A stretch of DNA of 33,277 bases from Candidatus Mailhella merdavium (GTDB taxonomy: Bacteria > Desulfobacterota > Desulfovibrionia > Desulfovibrionales > Desulfovibrionaceae), in contig DWXS01000043.1 in NCBI GenBank assembly GCA_019119045.1, positions 1-33,277 on the forward strand, given 5' to 3'. The notes below the pieces were generated by a model, which was not told the origin of the DNA, searched no databases, and saw only the letters and a list, made by a program, of their open reading frames with translations. Positions 14,300 through 27,806 of the stretch are shown here, in pieces. Made by a program: the position numbers and the translations under genes. Each line of letters starts with the position of its first letter. Position 1 is the stretch's first letter.

Positions 14300-15862
14300 T
14301 CAGGGAAGCGGCTCGTTTTCGGCCAGAAGGTTTCCGCCCTTTTTCACGCCGAGAAGTTCGCTCAGATAAAATGGAGAAAAGGGCGTCAGACACGCTGAAA
14401 GAAGTTCCTCTCCCATTTCCTCAACCAGCGTGGGCAGACCGGAATATAATGAAACGCCAAGCCCCAACCGTCCTTCCGGCACCGTTGCTCCCATGCTTTC
14501 CAGCAGCGTCGGCGTCCAGTCGAAATGCGACATGCGGCGGGATTCGGAAGGAAGAGGACGCGCCGGGTTAATCAGCACGTTGAAATTACGGCGCAATTCC
14601 GGCTGACGAGTCAGATAAGGACTCAAATCGCTTTCCATGAGCAGATGATCGTTGAGTACCAGAATAGTCGTATTTTTCCCGAAAGGCTGTCGCATGATCC
14701 ATTCGACAAAATCGGCGGCGGCATGATCGGCATGAAGAACGGCCCCAGCCATGGATCTGCTTTCTTCCGTCAGCTCGCTGTCCGTAAGATCGTGCGGACA
14801 GGTCGGATCCGGGTAGCCGTGATGATGGTGCGTATCCACGGTCAGCATGAACAACGCAAACGGCTCTTCCTGCGACGCCAGCTCCTGCAGCTCCTTCTGT
14901 GCCCGCGCATACACGAAACGATCGTACAGGCCCCATTCATGCTGATTCTCCGGTAAATCCATTCCGGGGTCCTCCGCCAGCATGACAGGGGTATCAATCA
15001 TATCTTCCGGCTGCAGAGAATGTGTGCGGAAAAATACGTCCTTACCCGCGAAACTCAGGGTCGCGCTCTGCAGAAAACGCTGTCTGTATCCATGGGCGGC
15101 AAGGATATCGGTCAAAGAGGTTGCGCCGGGAAGAAAATCTCTGCTCGCTTCCATGCCATTACCGGCCTCTGCCCGCAGAGGAATACCGCACTGCATGGCC
15201 ACGATACCGGCAACCGTCCACCCCGTGCCGTACAACTGCACGGCATCTTTCACCCCCTGAAACTCTTCTCTCATGGCGGATAAACGCGGCATGAGGTTCA
15301 CGGGCAGCAGGCGGGAATCGCCAAGAGATGCCTCCATGGATTCCAGCGTGATGACGACAAGATTGCGCCGCAGCGGCATATCCACGTCAGAAGGCGCAAC
15401 GAAGGCATAATGATCCCGGTAAAAGTCCGGCGCACTGGGATCTGGAAAAAGCCAGGTCCACAGATAATCATAACCGCGAAAAGCCCCCGACAGAACATAT
15501 GCGGCAAGCAGGACAAAGGCAGCAGCCAGCGTCGCAAGCCGCGCTCCCTTTTCCGGGCGGGCAAGGGGACTCTTCGCAAGAACAAGACAGACAAGCAGCG
15601 CGGCACCAAGTGAAGCAAGCGCAACCCGCAGGAAAAAACTAAGCTCGAAGGCCCGTTGCACCTCCGTACTGGTCGGCAGTGTCAGATGAAAAATAACCTG
15701 CTCAACCGTACAGTAGCCAAAATTGGCCGTTACCCAGAAAAAGGAAAAAAGCAGAAAAAAGCCGAGAAGGACGGCCAGAGAGGTAAAGGGATGCTCTTTC
15801 AGAAACAGAGCAATATTATACCGTGAAGATAGCCTCTGAAAACGGGGGCTGATTGCTGACAT
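14300..15862 (-). CDS. MdoB/LTA synthase-like membrane phosphotransferase
   Basis: The protein is 520 aa from the ATG at 15862 (AGGAA ahead). Three membrane helices are visible (about 27-46, 74-96, 108-128), followed by a large periplasmic alkaline-phosphatase-superfamily domain. Motifs fit the sulfatase-like transferase group: ITLESME (Glu174), GTGWTVAG with the likely nucleophile Thr216, then MQCGIPL, a histidine run DTHHHHGY (343-350) and LNDH (404-406). Relatives (MdoB/OpgB, LtaS, phosphoethanolamine transferases) move a phosphoalcohol head group from a phospholipid onto a glycan or lipid A. The MQCGIPL segment points to the MdoB side. The acceptor is unknown. It stands alone between gene-free stretches. 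Confidence 0.82.
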   Translation of the reverse strand: MSAISPRFQRLSSRYNIALFLKEHPFTSLAVLLGFFLLFSFFWVTANFGYCTVEQVIFHLTLPTSTEVQRAFELSFFLRVALASLGAALLVCLVLAKSPLARPEKGARLATLAAAFVLLAAYVLSGAFRGYDYLWTWLFPDPSAPDFYRDHYAFVAPSDVDMPLRRNLVVITLESMEASLGDSRLLPVNLMPRLSAMREEFQGVKDAVQLYGTGWTVAGIVAMQCGIPLRAEAGNGMEASRDFLPGATSLTDILAAHGYRQRFLQSATLSFAGKDVFFRTHSLQPEDMIDTPVMLAEDPGMDLPENQHEWGLYDRFVYARAQKELQELASQEEPFALFMLTVDTHHHHGYPDPTCPHDLTDSELTEESRSMAGAVLHADHAAADFVEWIMRQPFGKNTTILVLNDHLLMESDLSPYLTRQPELRRNFNVLINPARPLPSESRRMSHFDWTPTLLESMGATVPEGRLGLGVSLYSGLPTLVEEMGEELLSACLTPFSPFYLSELLGVKKGGNLLAENEPLP

Positions 15863-16516
15863 GGAAATTCCTGATATAGGGAAAATAGTGGTAGGATCCG
15901 GATACCTGCCTCCGCAGGTGAATATGCCGGAATCCCTGAGAATTCTGAAGAAATTCTTCAGTGCGCCCGCATTCCGGCCGGCCCCTCTTCTTCAGAGGAA
16001 AACGGCGGCATATGCGCGACGTATGGAGATAGCACGATATCTCTCCGGGAAACGAAACTCCGTGTCTCTGCGACGCAGAGCTTCTCCGGTCGAAGCTGTT
16101 CTCAAGAAACCATCTTTCCCGACGCGGCGTACGCACCGGAACCCCCGCCTGTTCCTTATTCCGGAAACATATGTCAGGTGCGGGGACGTCTGCACTATAC
16201 CCTGTGGACAAAGGATCAGGCAAGAAATTTCAGAAGGCGGCTCACGAATAGCCTATACCAATACAACTATCTGACATTATTTCGTTTCTATGCTTATATA
16301 GGACACGCAGGAAGTCTCCTGTATCCGTTCGTCATTCCGTCAAGCTCACCGCAGCCTTTTGTTTGAAGCCGACGCCATGAGATGTACCTGCCAAGGTTTC
16401 GTATGGGCTGAACTTTCTATTTCATAGGCATCCCCTTCCAGAACAGGCCATATCTCAAGATGCGGTCGTCTGCTTCGAAAGCCGCGCCCTCTCGACGGCT
16501 CAGGCCCCCTTAACAC
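15863..16516. other. Gene-free region upstream of the transferase gene
   Basis: About 650 bases carry no frame I can defend; the longest rightward frame has no domain and no ribosome-binding site. Several compact perfect inverted repeats occur: ACCTGC-CTCC-GCAGGT (15904-15919), CTGAAGAA-A-TTCTTCAG (15945-15961) and CTCTGCG-A-CGCAGAG (16066-16080). The first two lie in the presumed leader or promoter region of the transferase gene. Confidence 0.45.
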
Positions 16517-16557
16517 AGCGTCCCCGCCTTCCTCATTCAAGGAAAGACGGGGACGCT
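16517..16557 (-). terminator. Very long hairpin ending the rpoBC transcript
   Basis: The arms AGCGTCCCCG (16517-16526) and CGGGGACGCT (16548-16557) pair perfectly, and the inner bases CCTTCCT/AGGAAAG pair almost fully on the mRNA strand. The result is a stem of about 17 bp with a 6-nt loop. The U-tract is poor (GTGTTAAG), so it may be a rho-assisted end or a 3' stabiliser as much as a terminator. It lies 33 nt past the rpoC stop. Confidence 0.65.
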
Positions 16558-16589
16558 CTTATATCAGGTCGGACGCAGCGGCCCGACTG

Positions 16590-19500
16590 CTATTCCGTAT
16601 CAAGATTCACCAGTACGGGACGTTCCTCCAGTTCTTCAAGGAACTTGTCGGGACGTTCCTTCTGTTCCGGCACCTCGATATCCTGGTTGACGTACTCGCG
16701 ATAACCCGTTCCTGCCGGAATCAGGCGACCGACGATGACATTTTCCTTCAGGCCGCGCAGGAAGTCCTGCTTGCCCTTGAGGGAGGCCTCGGTGAGAACC
16801 TTGGTGGTTTCCTGGAAGGAAGCCGCAGCCACCCACGAAAGCGAACTCAAAGAGGCCTGGGTGATACCGAGTACCAGAGGTTCGGCCACTGCGGGCTGAC
16901 GCCCCTGAGCCATGGCCTTCTGGTTTTCCTCCTTGAATTCCATCTTATCCACCTGCTCGCCCACAAGGAAGGTCGTTCCGCCCGGATCGAGGATGGACAC
17001 CTTTTTCAGCATCTGACGCACGATGACTTCAATGTGCTTATCGTCGATGGCCACGCCCTGGAAGCGGTACACGTCCTGAATTTCATCCACCAGATAGCGG
17101 GCAAGGAACTTTTCGCCCCGGGTGCGCAGGATATCATGCAGTTCGGGATTGCCTTCGGTCAGCAGATCCCCGGCTTCCACATAATCCCCGTCGGAGACGA
17201 TGATATGCTTGCCCTTGGGAACCAGATATTCCTTGGCGTCTCCCATTTCCGGCTGAACGATGAGCTTGCGCTTGCCCTTGGATTCTCCGGCATATTCCAC
17301 CACGCCGGTAATTTCGGACACGACGGCCATATCCTTGGGCTTGCGTACTTCGAAGAGTTCGGCCACGCGCGGAAGACCACCCACGATATCCTTGGTCTTG
17401 GCGGTTTCACGCAGCTTTCTGGCGATGACGTCGCCGGCCATGATCCGTTCGTCGTCCTTCACCATGATGATGGCGCCCACCGGCATGGCATAGGTGGCGG
17501 GCATTTCCGTACCCTGCGCCCCCATGCGGGTCTTGGGGTTCCCCTCTTCGTCGCATACCGTAATCGACGGGCGGAAGTTCGTGGTACGGTATTCCATGAT
17601 GGTACGGGTGGACTGACCGGTAGCCTCGTCCATCTTTTCCTGCACGGTCTTGCCTTCCACAATGTCCGTGAACTTGATCACGCCGTCCACTTCGGAGATG
17701 AAGGGTTCGTTGAAGGGGTCCCAGTCAGCGAGAACCTTACCCTTCTGCACTTCCTGTCCGTCGTCCACATACAGGCGCGCGCCGTTGGGAAGTATGTATT
17801 TTTCCCGTTCCCGGCCCTGATCATCCACAATGACGATCTGGCCGCTCTTGCCCAGCACCATGTACACGCCGTCGCGGTTTTTCACCTGCTTGACGTGGTT
17901 CCAGTGAACCGTACCGGCGTTCTGAGCTTCGAAGTTGGACTTTGCCACCTGACGGGATGCCGTACCGCCTATGTGGAAGGTACGCATGGTGAGCTGGGTG
18001 CCGGGTTCGCCGATGGACTGAGCCGCGATGGTTCCCACGGTTTCGCCCACGTTCACCAGATGCCCGCGCGCAAGATCGCGGCCGTAACACATGGCGCACA
18101 CACCTCGCTCCGCCTGACAGGTCAACGCGGAACGTATGGTCACGGAACTCACGCCAGCTTCCTCGATCTGACGTGCGATGCTTTCATCCACCAGCGTATT
18201 TTCAGGGAAGAGTACCTTGTCGGGATCGGAAGGATCGGTCACTTCATGCAGCAGGGTGCGGCCCACAATGCGTTCCCGCAGGGGCAGCTTGACCTCGTTG
18301 CCTTCCATGAGCGCGCTCATTTCGATACCGTCCGCGGTCTGGCAGTCGTCCATGGAGACGATCACATCCTGCACCACGTCCACCAGACGACGGGTCAGAT
18401 ACCCGGAGTTTGCGGTCTTCAAGGCGGTGTCGGCCAGACCCTTGCGCGCGCCGTGCGTGGAGGTGAAGTACTGAAGCACGGTCAGCCCTTCACGGAAGCT
18501 CGCGGTGATCGGGGTTTCGATGATGCCGCCGGAAGGCTTGGCCATCAGACCGCGCATACCGGCAAGCTGACGCATCTGATCCTGGTTGCCTCGAGCGCCG
18601 GAGTTCGACATCATGAAGATGGGGTTGAAGCTCACGTCGTCGGCAGTGCGTCCGGTCTTGGGATCGGTGACGTGATCCACCGAAATTTCCTTGGTCATTT
18701 CCTTGGAAACCTCGTTGGTGGCATTGGTCCACACGTCAACGACCTTATTGTATTTTTCCGTTCTGGTGATGATACCTTCGCGGTACTGACGTTCAATGCC
18801 GTCCACTTCAGCTTGCGAACGATCGATGATTTCCTTCTTGCGGGAAGGAATGGTCATATCCTTCACACCGATGGTCACGCCCGCGCGCGTGGCGAATTCG
18901 TACCCGATATCCTTGATCTTGTCGCAGAGAAGAACCGTGGCCTTGATCCCGGACCCGCTGTAGGCATAGCTTACCAGCTTGCCGATATTCTTCTTGGTGA
19001 AAATCGTATTCACCTGAGAGAAGGGCAGCGCAGGTTCCTTCTGCCCGGGACGAACGGTGGTCAGTTCCTTGGGCAGACGTTCCCACACCAGAATACGGCC
19101 CGTGGTGGTATCCACAATCTGACCGTCTTCCATGCGAACGCGGATCTTGGCATGGAGGTCGACTTTACCGGCGTCATAGGCGGCTTCCACTTCCCAGGGC
19201 GCGCAGAAGGTCATTCCTTCGCCCTTCTGGAAAGAGCGATCCACCGTCATGTAATACAGTCCGAGAACGATATCCTGAGAAGGAATGATCACCGGGCTGC
19301 CGTTGGCGGGAGAAAGAATGTTGTTGGTACTCATCATGAGTACGCGGCATTCGATCTGAGCTTCCACGGAAAGCGGAATATGCACGGCCATCTGGTCGCC
19401 GTCGAAGTCCGCGTTGTATGCGGTACAGACGAGCGGATGCAGACGAATGGCCTTGCCTTCCACCAGCAGAGGTTCAAAGGCCTGGATCCCCAGACGGTGC

Positions 19501-20810
19501 AGCGTAGGCGCACGGTTGAGCAGAATGGGGTATTCCCGCACAACTTCGGACAGAATATCCCATACCACCAGCTCCTCACGCTCCACCATCTTTTTCGCGC
19601 TCTTGATGGTGGAAGCATAGCCCCGTTTTTCCAGTTCGGAATAAATGAAGGGCTTGAACAGCTCCAGAGCCATTTTCTTGGGCAGGCCGCACTGATGCAG
19701 CTTGAGGTTCGGGCCGACCACGATGACCGAACGGCCGGAGTAGTCGACGCGCTTGCCCAGCAGGTTCTGACGGAAACGTCCCTGCTTGCCCTTGATCATG
19801 TCGGAAAGAGACTTCAGCGGCCGTCCGTTGGTTCCGGTGATCGCTCTGCCTCTGCGTCCGTTATCGAACAGCGCGTCCACCGCTTCCTGAAGCATGCGCT
19901 TTTCGTTGCGGATGATGATATCAGGCGCACCGAGTTCTTTAAGACGCTTCAGACGGTTGTTGCGGTTGATCACGCGGCGGTACAGATCGTTGAGGTCGGA
20001 AGTCGCAAAACGGCCGCCGTCCAGAGGAACCAGAGGACGCAGATCCGGCGGAATGACCGGGATGACTTCCAGAATCATCCATTCCGGTCTGTTGTTGGAT
20101 TCCAGAAAGGCTTCCACAATCTTGAGACGCTTGGTGAGCTTTTTCTTCTTGGTCTGGCTCTTGGTGGTCTGCGACTCTTCACGCAGTTCCACGCGCAGCT
20201 TTTCCAGATCCAGCTCTTCAAGCAGACCGCGTACGGCTTCCGCTCCCATGCCGACTTTCAGGCCTTCGTCGTTGTACCGCTCCATGGCCTGAAGATACTG
20301 ATCTTCCGAAATCACCTGCATACGGGTGAAATTGGTCTGACCGGGATCCAGCACGACATAGGAATCGAAATACAGCACCTTCTCCAGTTCGGCCATGGTC
20401 ATATCGAGCAGCGTGCCGATCTTGGAAGGAAGGGTCTTCAAAAACCATATATGAGCCACAGGCGCGGCCAGTTCAATATGCCCCATGCGCTCGCGGCGCA
20501 CTTTGGAGGCAATGACTTCCACACCGCACTTTTCGCATACGATACCGCGGTGCTTCATGCGCTTGTATTTGCCGCAGTTGCACTCGTAGTCCTTTACCGG
20601 GCCGAAGATCTTGGCGCAGAACAGGCCGTCACGCTCCGGCTTGAAGGTACGATAGTTGATGGTCTCCGGCTTCTTCACTTCGCCGTAGGACCATTCGCGG
20701 ATATTTTCCGGCGAGGCAATAGTGATCTGAATAGCCTTCAAATTCCGGATATTCGTCACACTTCCCGTCGCCGCCGTATTCCGCACGGTAAACAGATCGT
20801 CCAAACTCAT
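16590..20810 (-). CDS. rpoC: RNA polymerase beta' subunit
   Basis: This 1406-aa protein is full length for the family. The N-terminal zinc ribbon has Cys77, Cys79, Cys92 and Cys95 ([16 protein letters not shown]). The active-site magnesium motif NADFDGDQM lies near residue 460, next to [18 protein letters not shown]. The second zinc site ([16 protein letters not shown]) and the trigger-loop region around [11 protein letters not shown] follow. With beta it forms the catalytic cleft of RNA polymerase. The ATG at 20810 has GGGAG upstream; that site overlaps a small hairpin (CCCTTT-AAG-AAAGGG, 20822-20836). A 195-nt structured gap separates it from rpoB. Codon use is highly biased. Confidence 0.99.
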   Translation of the reverse strand: MSLDDLFTVRNTAATGSVTNIRNLKAIQITIASPENIREWSYGEVKKPETINYRTFKPERDGLFCAKIFGPVKDYECNCGKYKRMKHRGIVCEKCGVEVIASKVRRERMGHIELAAPVAHIWFLKTLPSKIGTLLDMTMAELEKVLYFDSYVVLDPGQTNFTRMQVISEDQYLQAMERYNDEGLKVGMGAEAVRGLLEELDLEKLRVELREESQTTKSQTKKKKLTKRLKIVEAFLESNNRPEWMILEVIPVIPPDLRPLVPLDGGRFATSDLNDLYRRVINRNNRLKRLKELGAPDIIIRNEKRMLQEAVDALFDNGRRGRAITGTNGRPLKSLSDMIKGKQGRFRQNLLGKRVDYSGRSVIVVGPNLKLHQCGLPKKMALELFKPFIYSELEKRGYASTIKSAKKMVEREELVVWDILSEVVREYPILLNRAPTLHRLGIQAFEPLLVEGKAIRLHPLVCTAYNADFDGDQMAVHIPLSVEAQIECRVLMMSTNNILSPANGSPVIIPSQDIVLGLYYMTVDRSFQKGEGMTFCAPWEVEAAYDAGKVDLHAKIRVRMEDGQIVDTTTGRILVWERLPKELTTVRPGQKEPALPFSQVNTIFTKKNIGKLVSYAYSGSGIKATVLLCDKIKDIGYEFATRAGVTIGVKDMTIPSRKKEIIDRSQAEVDGIERQYREGIITRTEKYNKVVDVWTNATNEVSKEMTKEISVDHVTDPKTGRTADDVSFNPIFMMSNSGARGNQDQMRQLAGMRGLMAKPSGGIIETPITASFREGLTVLQYFTSTHGARKGLADTALKTANSGYLTRRLVDVVQDVIVSMDDCQTADGIEMSALMEGNEVKLPLRERIVGRTLLHEVTDPSDPDKVLFPENTLVDESIARQIEEAGVSSVTIRSALTCQAERGVCAMCYGRDLARGHLVNVGETVGTIAAQSIGEPGTQLTMRTFHIGGTASRQVAKSNFEAQNAGTVHWNHVKQVKNRDGVYMVLGKSGQIVIVDDQGREREKYILPNGARLYVDDGQEVQKGKVLADWDPFNEPFISEVDGVIKFTDIVEGKTVQEKMDEATGQSTRTIMEYRTTNFRPSITVCDEEGNPKTRMGAQGTEMPATYAMPVGAIIMVKDDERIMAGDVIARKLRETAKTKDIVGGLPRVAELFEVRKPKDMAVVSEITGVVEYAGESKGKRKLIVQPEMGDAKEYLVPKGKHIIVSDGDYVEAGDLLTEGNPELHDILRTRGEKFLARYLVDEIQDVYRFQGVAIDDKHIEVIVRQMLKKVSILDPGGTTFLVGEQVDKMEFKEENQKAMAQGRQPAVAEPLVLGITQASLSSLSWVAAASFQETTKVLTEASLKGKQDFLRGLKENVIVGRLIPAGTGYREYVNQDIEVPEQKERPDKFLEELEERPVLVNLDTE

Positions 20811-21005
20811 TCAGGTACTCTCCCTTTAAGAAAGGGTTGTCGTTTTCTCCGGGGGAGGTTCTCCCCTAAAGCCCATAAGGGCAATCCGGCCGGGCAGCAG
20901 AGACTTCGTCTTCAGTTCTGCCCCGCCTCCCGGCAGGCAGAACGGCAAATCTGGCGAGCTGCTGTCTCTGCCGCCGGGGACGAGGGGGCATCCGCCCCCT
21001 CAGGC
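20811..21005 (-). promoter_or_regulatory. Structured rpoB-rpoC intergenic RNA
   Basis: Five helices can be drawn on the mRNA strand. GAGGGGGC-ATCC-GCCCCCTC (20982-21001) follows the rpoB stop directly. A 12-bp helix joins 20893-20904 with 20964-20975, its only non-Watson-Crick pair being a G-U on the mRNA strand. Inside it an 8-bp helix joins 20915-20922 with 20936-20943. Then come GGGGAG-CTCCCC (20852-20866) and CCCTTT-AAAGGG (20822-20836), the last overlapping the rpoC ribosome-binding site. There is no U-run. It could be a processing site or a control of the beta/beta' ratio. Confidence 0.5.
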
Positions 21006-25157
<4,152 letters not shown>

Positions 25158-25403
25158 CGGTATTCCTCAGGATGAATCTTGTTCACGCCGGTTCTCCGGC
25201 GCTCGCGTCCTTCCTCAATCGCGGTGCGCCCATCCTGTTCAAGCGCGGTGCGAAAGCCCTGCGGACACGCAAAAAAGACGACAAAAGCCCCGCCTCTTCA
25301 GGTGGGGTCTTGCCGACGCTCTTACGGTAACTGCCTGCAATTTCTACACAAAACCTTCCGACTGCATGCTCCGTCCGTAAAAAACAAATTTCGATACGTC
25401 GAA
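25158..25403 (-). promoter_or_regulatory. rpoBC leader with hairpins
   Basis: The leader of about 240 nt between the predicted rpoB start site and the ATG holds no gene. It carries the terminator-like hairpin at 25271-25307 (listed separately) and CGCCGG-TTCT-CCGGCG at 25186-25201, the latter close to the rpoB ribosome-binding site. The sequence CGCGGTGCG occurs in near-identical form twice (around 25225 and 25243). Confidence 0.5.
25271..25307 (-). terminator. Terminator-like hairpin inside the rpoBC leader
   Basis: On the mRNA strand CCCCACCT-GAAG-AGGCGGGG (25307-25288, one A-C mismatch) is followed by CTTTTGTCGTCTTTTTT (to 25271). It lies about 90-125 nt after the predicted rpoB start site and more than 110 nt before the ATG, so it would work as an attenuator rather than an operon end. 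Confidence 0.6.
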
Positions 25404-25432
25404 AAGATAGTCCTAATTTTTTGATATGGCAA
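25404..25432 (-). promoter_or_regulatory. rpoB: Predicted sigma70 promoter of rpoBC
   Basis: The -35 TTGCCA (25432-25427), 17-bp spacer and -10 TATCTT (25409-25404) give a start near 25397. The same two hexamers occur in the predicted promoter next to tRNA-Thr (18-bp spacer). It is needed here because rpoB cannot be reached from the rplJL promoter without crossing two terminators and an opposing gene. Confidence 0.65.
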
Positions 25433-25475
25433 GTTTTTTATGGGCCCCGACGCCCCATGACCTTGTGTATGTGCC

Positions 25476-25504
25476 TTGCAAAGCCCCCGTGATCCCCCTA
25501 TAGT
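25476..25504 (+). promoter_or_regulatory. Predicted sigma70 promoter of the glycosyltransferase
   Basis: The -35 TTGCAA (25476-25481) and the -10 TATAGT (25499-25504) are 17 bp apart. The predicted start is near 25511, about 23 nt before the ATG. It stands back to back with the rpoBC promoter. Confidence 0.6.
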
Positions 25505-25533
25505 TCTCACAAATTTCATGTCGGGGTAAGTCC

Positions 25534-26499
25534 ATGCATCATTGTGTCCTCTGCCTGCACGATATCGATCAGAGCTATCAGGCCACGTATGTCACTCTGC
25601 TCTCCTGCTTCGCCAACACGCAGGCAGAGCTTCACGTTCATCTGGTCATTGATGAAAGCGTGACGCCTTACCGTCACTTTTTCGAGGCACTCTGCGACCG
25701 TTACGGACAGAGACTGACATTTCATGACGCGCCGGATATCCCGGAAGATATTCTCGCCTTTTTCCCGGGCGACAGCTTGTCGAAATACAGCGCAGCCTCC
25801 CTCTGGCGTCTGCAACTGCATGAAATGCTTCCCGATGTGGACAGAGTCGTCTATCTGGATGGAGATATTGTCGTAGAGCGCGATATCCTCGATCTTTTCA
25901 ATCAGGATCTGGGGTCCAGACTCGCCATTGCCACGCACGATCCGGAACGCCGCTGGTCCATGCACAAGCGCGGATATTATCTCAAGCGTCTGGGTATTGT
26001 TGAAAGCCGCTATTTCAATTCGGGCGTGATGATATTGAATCTTGACGCACTCCGGCTCCGGGCAGCGGCCATGGGGGACAATCCTTTCTGGATATTTACC
26101 CGGGAACTGCACAGACGCCACCCAAATCTGTCATATTTCCTTTACGATCAGGATATACTCAACGCCTATCTCAGTCCCGATGAAGAAGCTCTCGGCCTGA
26201 TAGACTGCTCGTTCAACTATGAGGTCTGCCTGTTCCGTCGCCGTTTTATGAAAATGGAAGAACTGAAGGGTAAAATCATACACTATGCAGCCCTGAAGCC
26301 GTGGGGAAAATTCTTTCCCGCACAATTTCCCTACTGGCACTATTTTATTCAGACCCCCTGGGGGACGGAAACCATGCAGCGGCTGGAAGAAAGGATTTTC
26401 GATCCCAAAGATCGCATCATGCCCATAATGCTCGGAATCTGGCGTAATCCGGCCGTATTCCGCTGGCTGTGGAAACTTTCCCGTCCCTTCCTGAAATAG
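25534..26499 (+). CDS. Family 8 glycosyltransferase (LPS-type)
   Basis: The protein is 321 aa, with no membrane helix, as expected for a cytoplasmic GT-A enzyme. The metal/nucleotide-sugar motif DGD is at 109-111 (VVYLDGDIVV). SKYSAASLWRLQLHEMLP precedes it, FNSGVMILNLD (161-171) and DQDILN (205-210) follow, and HYAALKPW (250-257) closes the donor site. This order is diagnostic of GT8, whose bacterial members add glucose or galactose to the lipopolysaccharide core. Donor and acceptor are not determined by sequence alone. The ribosome-binding site is weak (GGGGTAAG). The gene sits on the opposite strand between rplL and rpoB, an unusual insertion point. It has its own promoter. Confidence 0.88.
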   Translation: MHHCVLCLHDIDQSYQATYVTLLSCFANTQAELHVHLVIDESVTPYRHFFEALCDRYGQRLTFHDAPDIPEDILAFFPGDSLSKYSAASLWRLQLHEMLPDVDRVVYLDGDIVVERDILDLFNQDLGSRLAIATHDPERRWSMHKRGYYLKRLGIVESRYFNSGVMILNLDALRLRAAAMGDNPFWIFTRELHRRHPNLSYFLYDQDILNAYLSPDEEALGLIDCSFNYEVCLFRRRFMKMEELKGKIIHYAALKPWGKFFPAQFPYWHYFIQTPWGTETMQRLEERIFDPKDRIMPIMLGIWRNPAVFRWLWKLSRPFLK

Positions 26500-26696
26500 G
26501 AATATCCTTTCCTCCGGCATGCCATGCGCCGCGTTTCCCGCACGCTCCGGCAGAAGGAACGAATTCTTTTTCGGCAAAACGGACAGAAAGGGGCAACTTT
26601 TTTTGCCCGGACATCAGTCTTCTCCGCTTCTGACGGGGAAATTTCGATAAGCCAGCATTGAAGCTGAACGGCGGCATTCTAAAAAACGCCCGCTAC

Positions 26697-26741
26697 AAAA
26701 AAAGCCCCGCAACGATCGAATTTTTTCGCTCGATTCCGGGG
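26697..26741 (-). terminator. Second rplJL terminator
   Basis: On the minus strand CCCCG/CGGGG (26741-26737/26709-26705), an internal loop and ATCGA/TCGAT form a hairpin followed by GCTTTTTTT. It has a strong U-run and lies about 95 nt past the rplL stop, behind the first hairpin. Confidence 0.7.
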
Positions 26742-26781
26742 ACAAATCGAAAAGGACTTTTAGTGATACGCGGCCATTAAA

Positions 26782-26814
26782 TGCAACAAGGCTCGTACGA
26801 CGAGCCTTGTTGCA
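26782..26814 (-). terminator. First rplJL hairpin terminator
   Basis: A perfect 14-bp stem with a 3-nt loop, GCAACAAGGCTCGT at 26783-26796 and its complement at 26800-26813, extended by one more pair. It is followed leftward by TTTAATGG. It lies 23 nt past the rplL stop. Confidence 0.7.
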
Positions 26815-26836
26815 ATATAGGAAAGACAAAAAGAAC

Positions 26837-27220
<384 letters not shown>

Positions 27221-27287
27221 GGAATGACTCCTTAAAAATAAGCTTTGGCGTTGTTTTTCGGTTGAGTGACGGCATCAAATCAAGCGG

Positions 27288-27806
27288 CTAGGCCGCTTTC
27301 TTTTCTTCGATCGCCTTCAGTGCGTAAAGCAGCGGGCGGATCATGTTGGCCATCAGAGACACAAGGTTGGTGGGCACGGCGTTCATGGTGCCGAGCAGCT
27401 GACCAAGCAGCTGTTCCTTCGACGGCAGTTTGGCAAGTTCCTCAATCTGAGCAGAACTGAGAATCTTTCCTTCAAGACTGCCGTGACGGACTTCCAGAAG
27501 CTTGCTAGTCTTGGCGAACTCGGAGAGCGCCTTGGCCACCGCCACAGGGTCGTCGAAACCAAGGGCTATCGCGCAGTTGTCCTTGAAGTCGTCCTTGATG
27601 GGCGCGTGCGCGGTGTCGGATAAAGCAATCCGGGCAAGAGTATTTTTGACGACATGGTATTCGCCCCCCGCATTACGCAGGGCTACTCTCAGCCTCGTCA
27701 GCTCTTCCACCGTCATACCCTTGAAATCGGTCACGACCGCAATGGAAGCAGCTGCGGCACGGGACCGTATCTGCTCGATAATGGCGGCTTTTTCTGACCT
27801 GTTCAC
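27288..27806 (-). CDS. rplJ: Ribosomal protein L10
   Basis: L10 is the 172-aa base of the ribosomal stalk. It binds 23S rRNA by its N-terminal domain ([36 protein letters not shown]-type sequence) and L7/L12 dimers by its C-terminal helix (about 140-172, [25 protein letters not shown]). The start is GTG at 27806, supported by GAGGAG 6 nt ahead. An L10-type leader structure lies upstream, so feedback control by L10 or L10-L12 is likely. Confidence 0.97.
   Translation of the reverse strand: MNRSEKAAIIEQIRSRAAAASIAVVTDFKGMTVEELTRLRVALRNAGGEYHVVKNTLARIALSDTAHAPIKDDFKDNCAIALGFDDPVAVAKALSEFAKTSKLLEVRHGSLEGKILSSAQIEELAKLPSKEQLLGQLLGTMNAVPTNLVSLMANMIRPLLYALKAIEEKKAA

Larger units (their letters stand above)
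26500..26836. other. Convergent gap between glycosyltransferase and rplL
   Basis: These 337 bases hold the two rplJL terminators (listed separately) and no gene. No clear rightward terminator for the glycosyltransferase is visible. Transcription through the rplL hairpins in that direction would meet no U-run. Confidence 0.5.

Noticed and set aside
15861-16274. A 137-codon rightward frame upstream of the MdoB-like gene
   Set aside because: There is no domain and no ribosome-binding site, and the composition looks non-coding.
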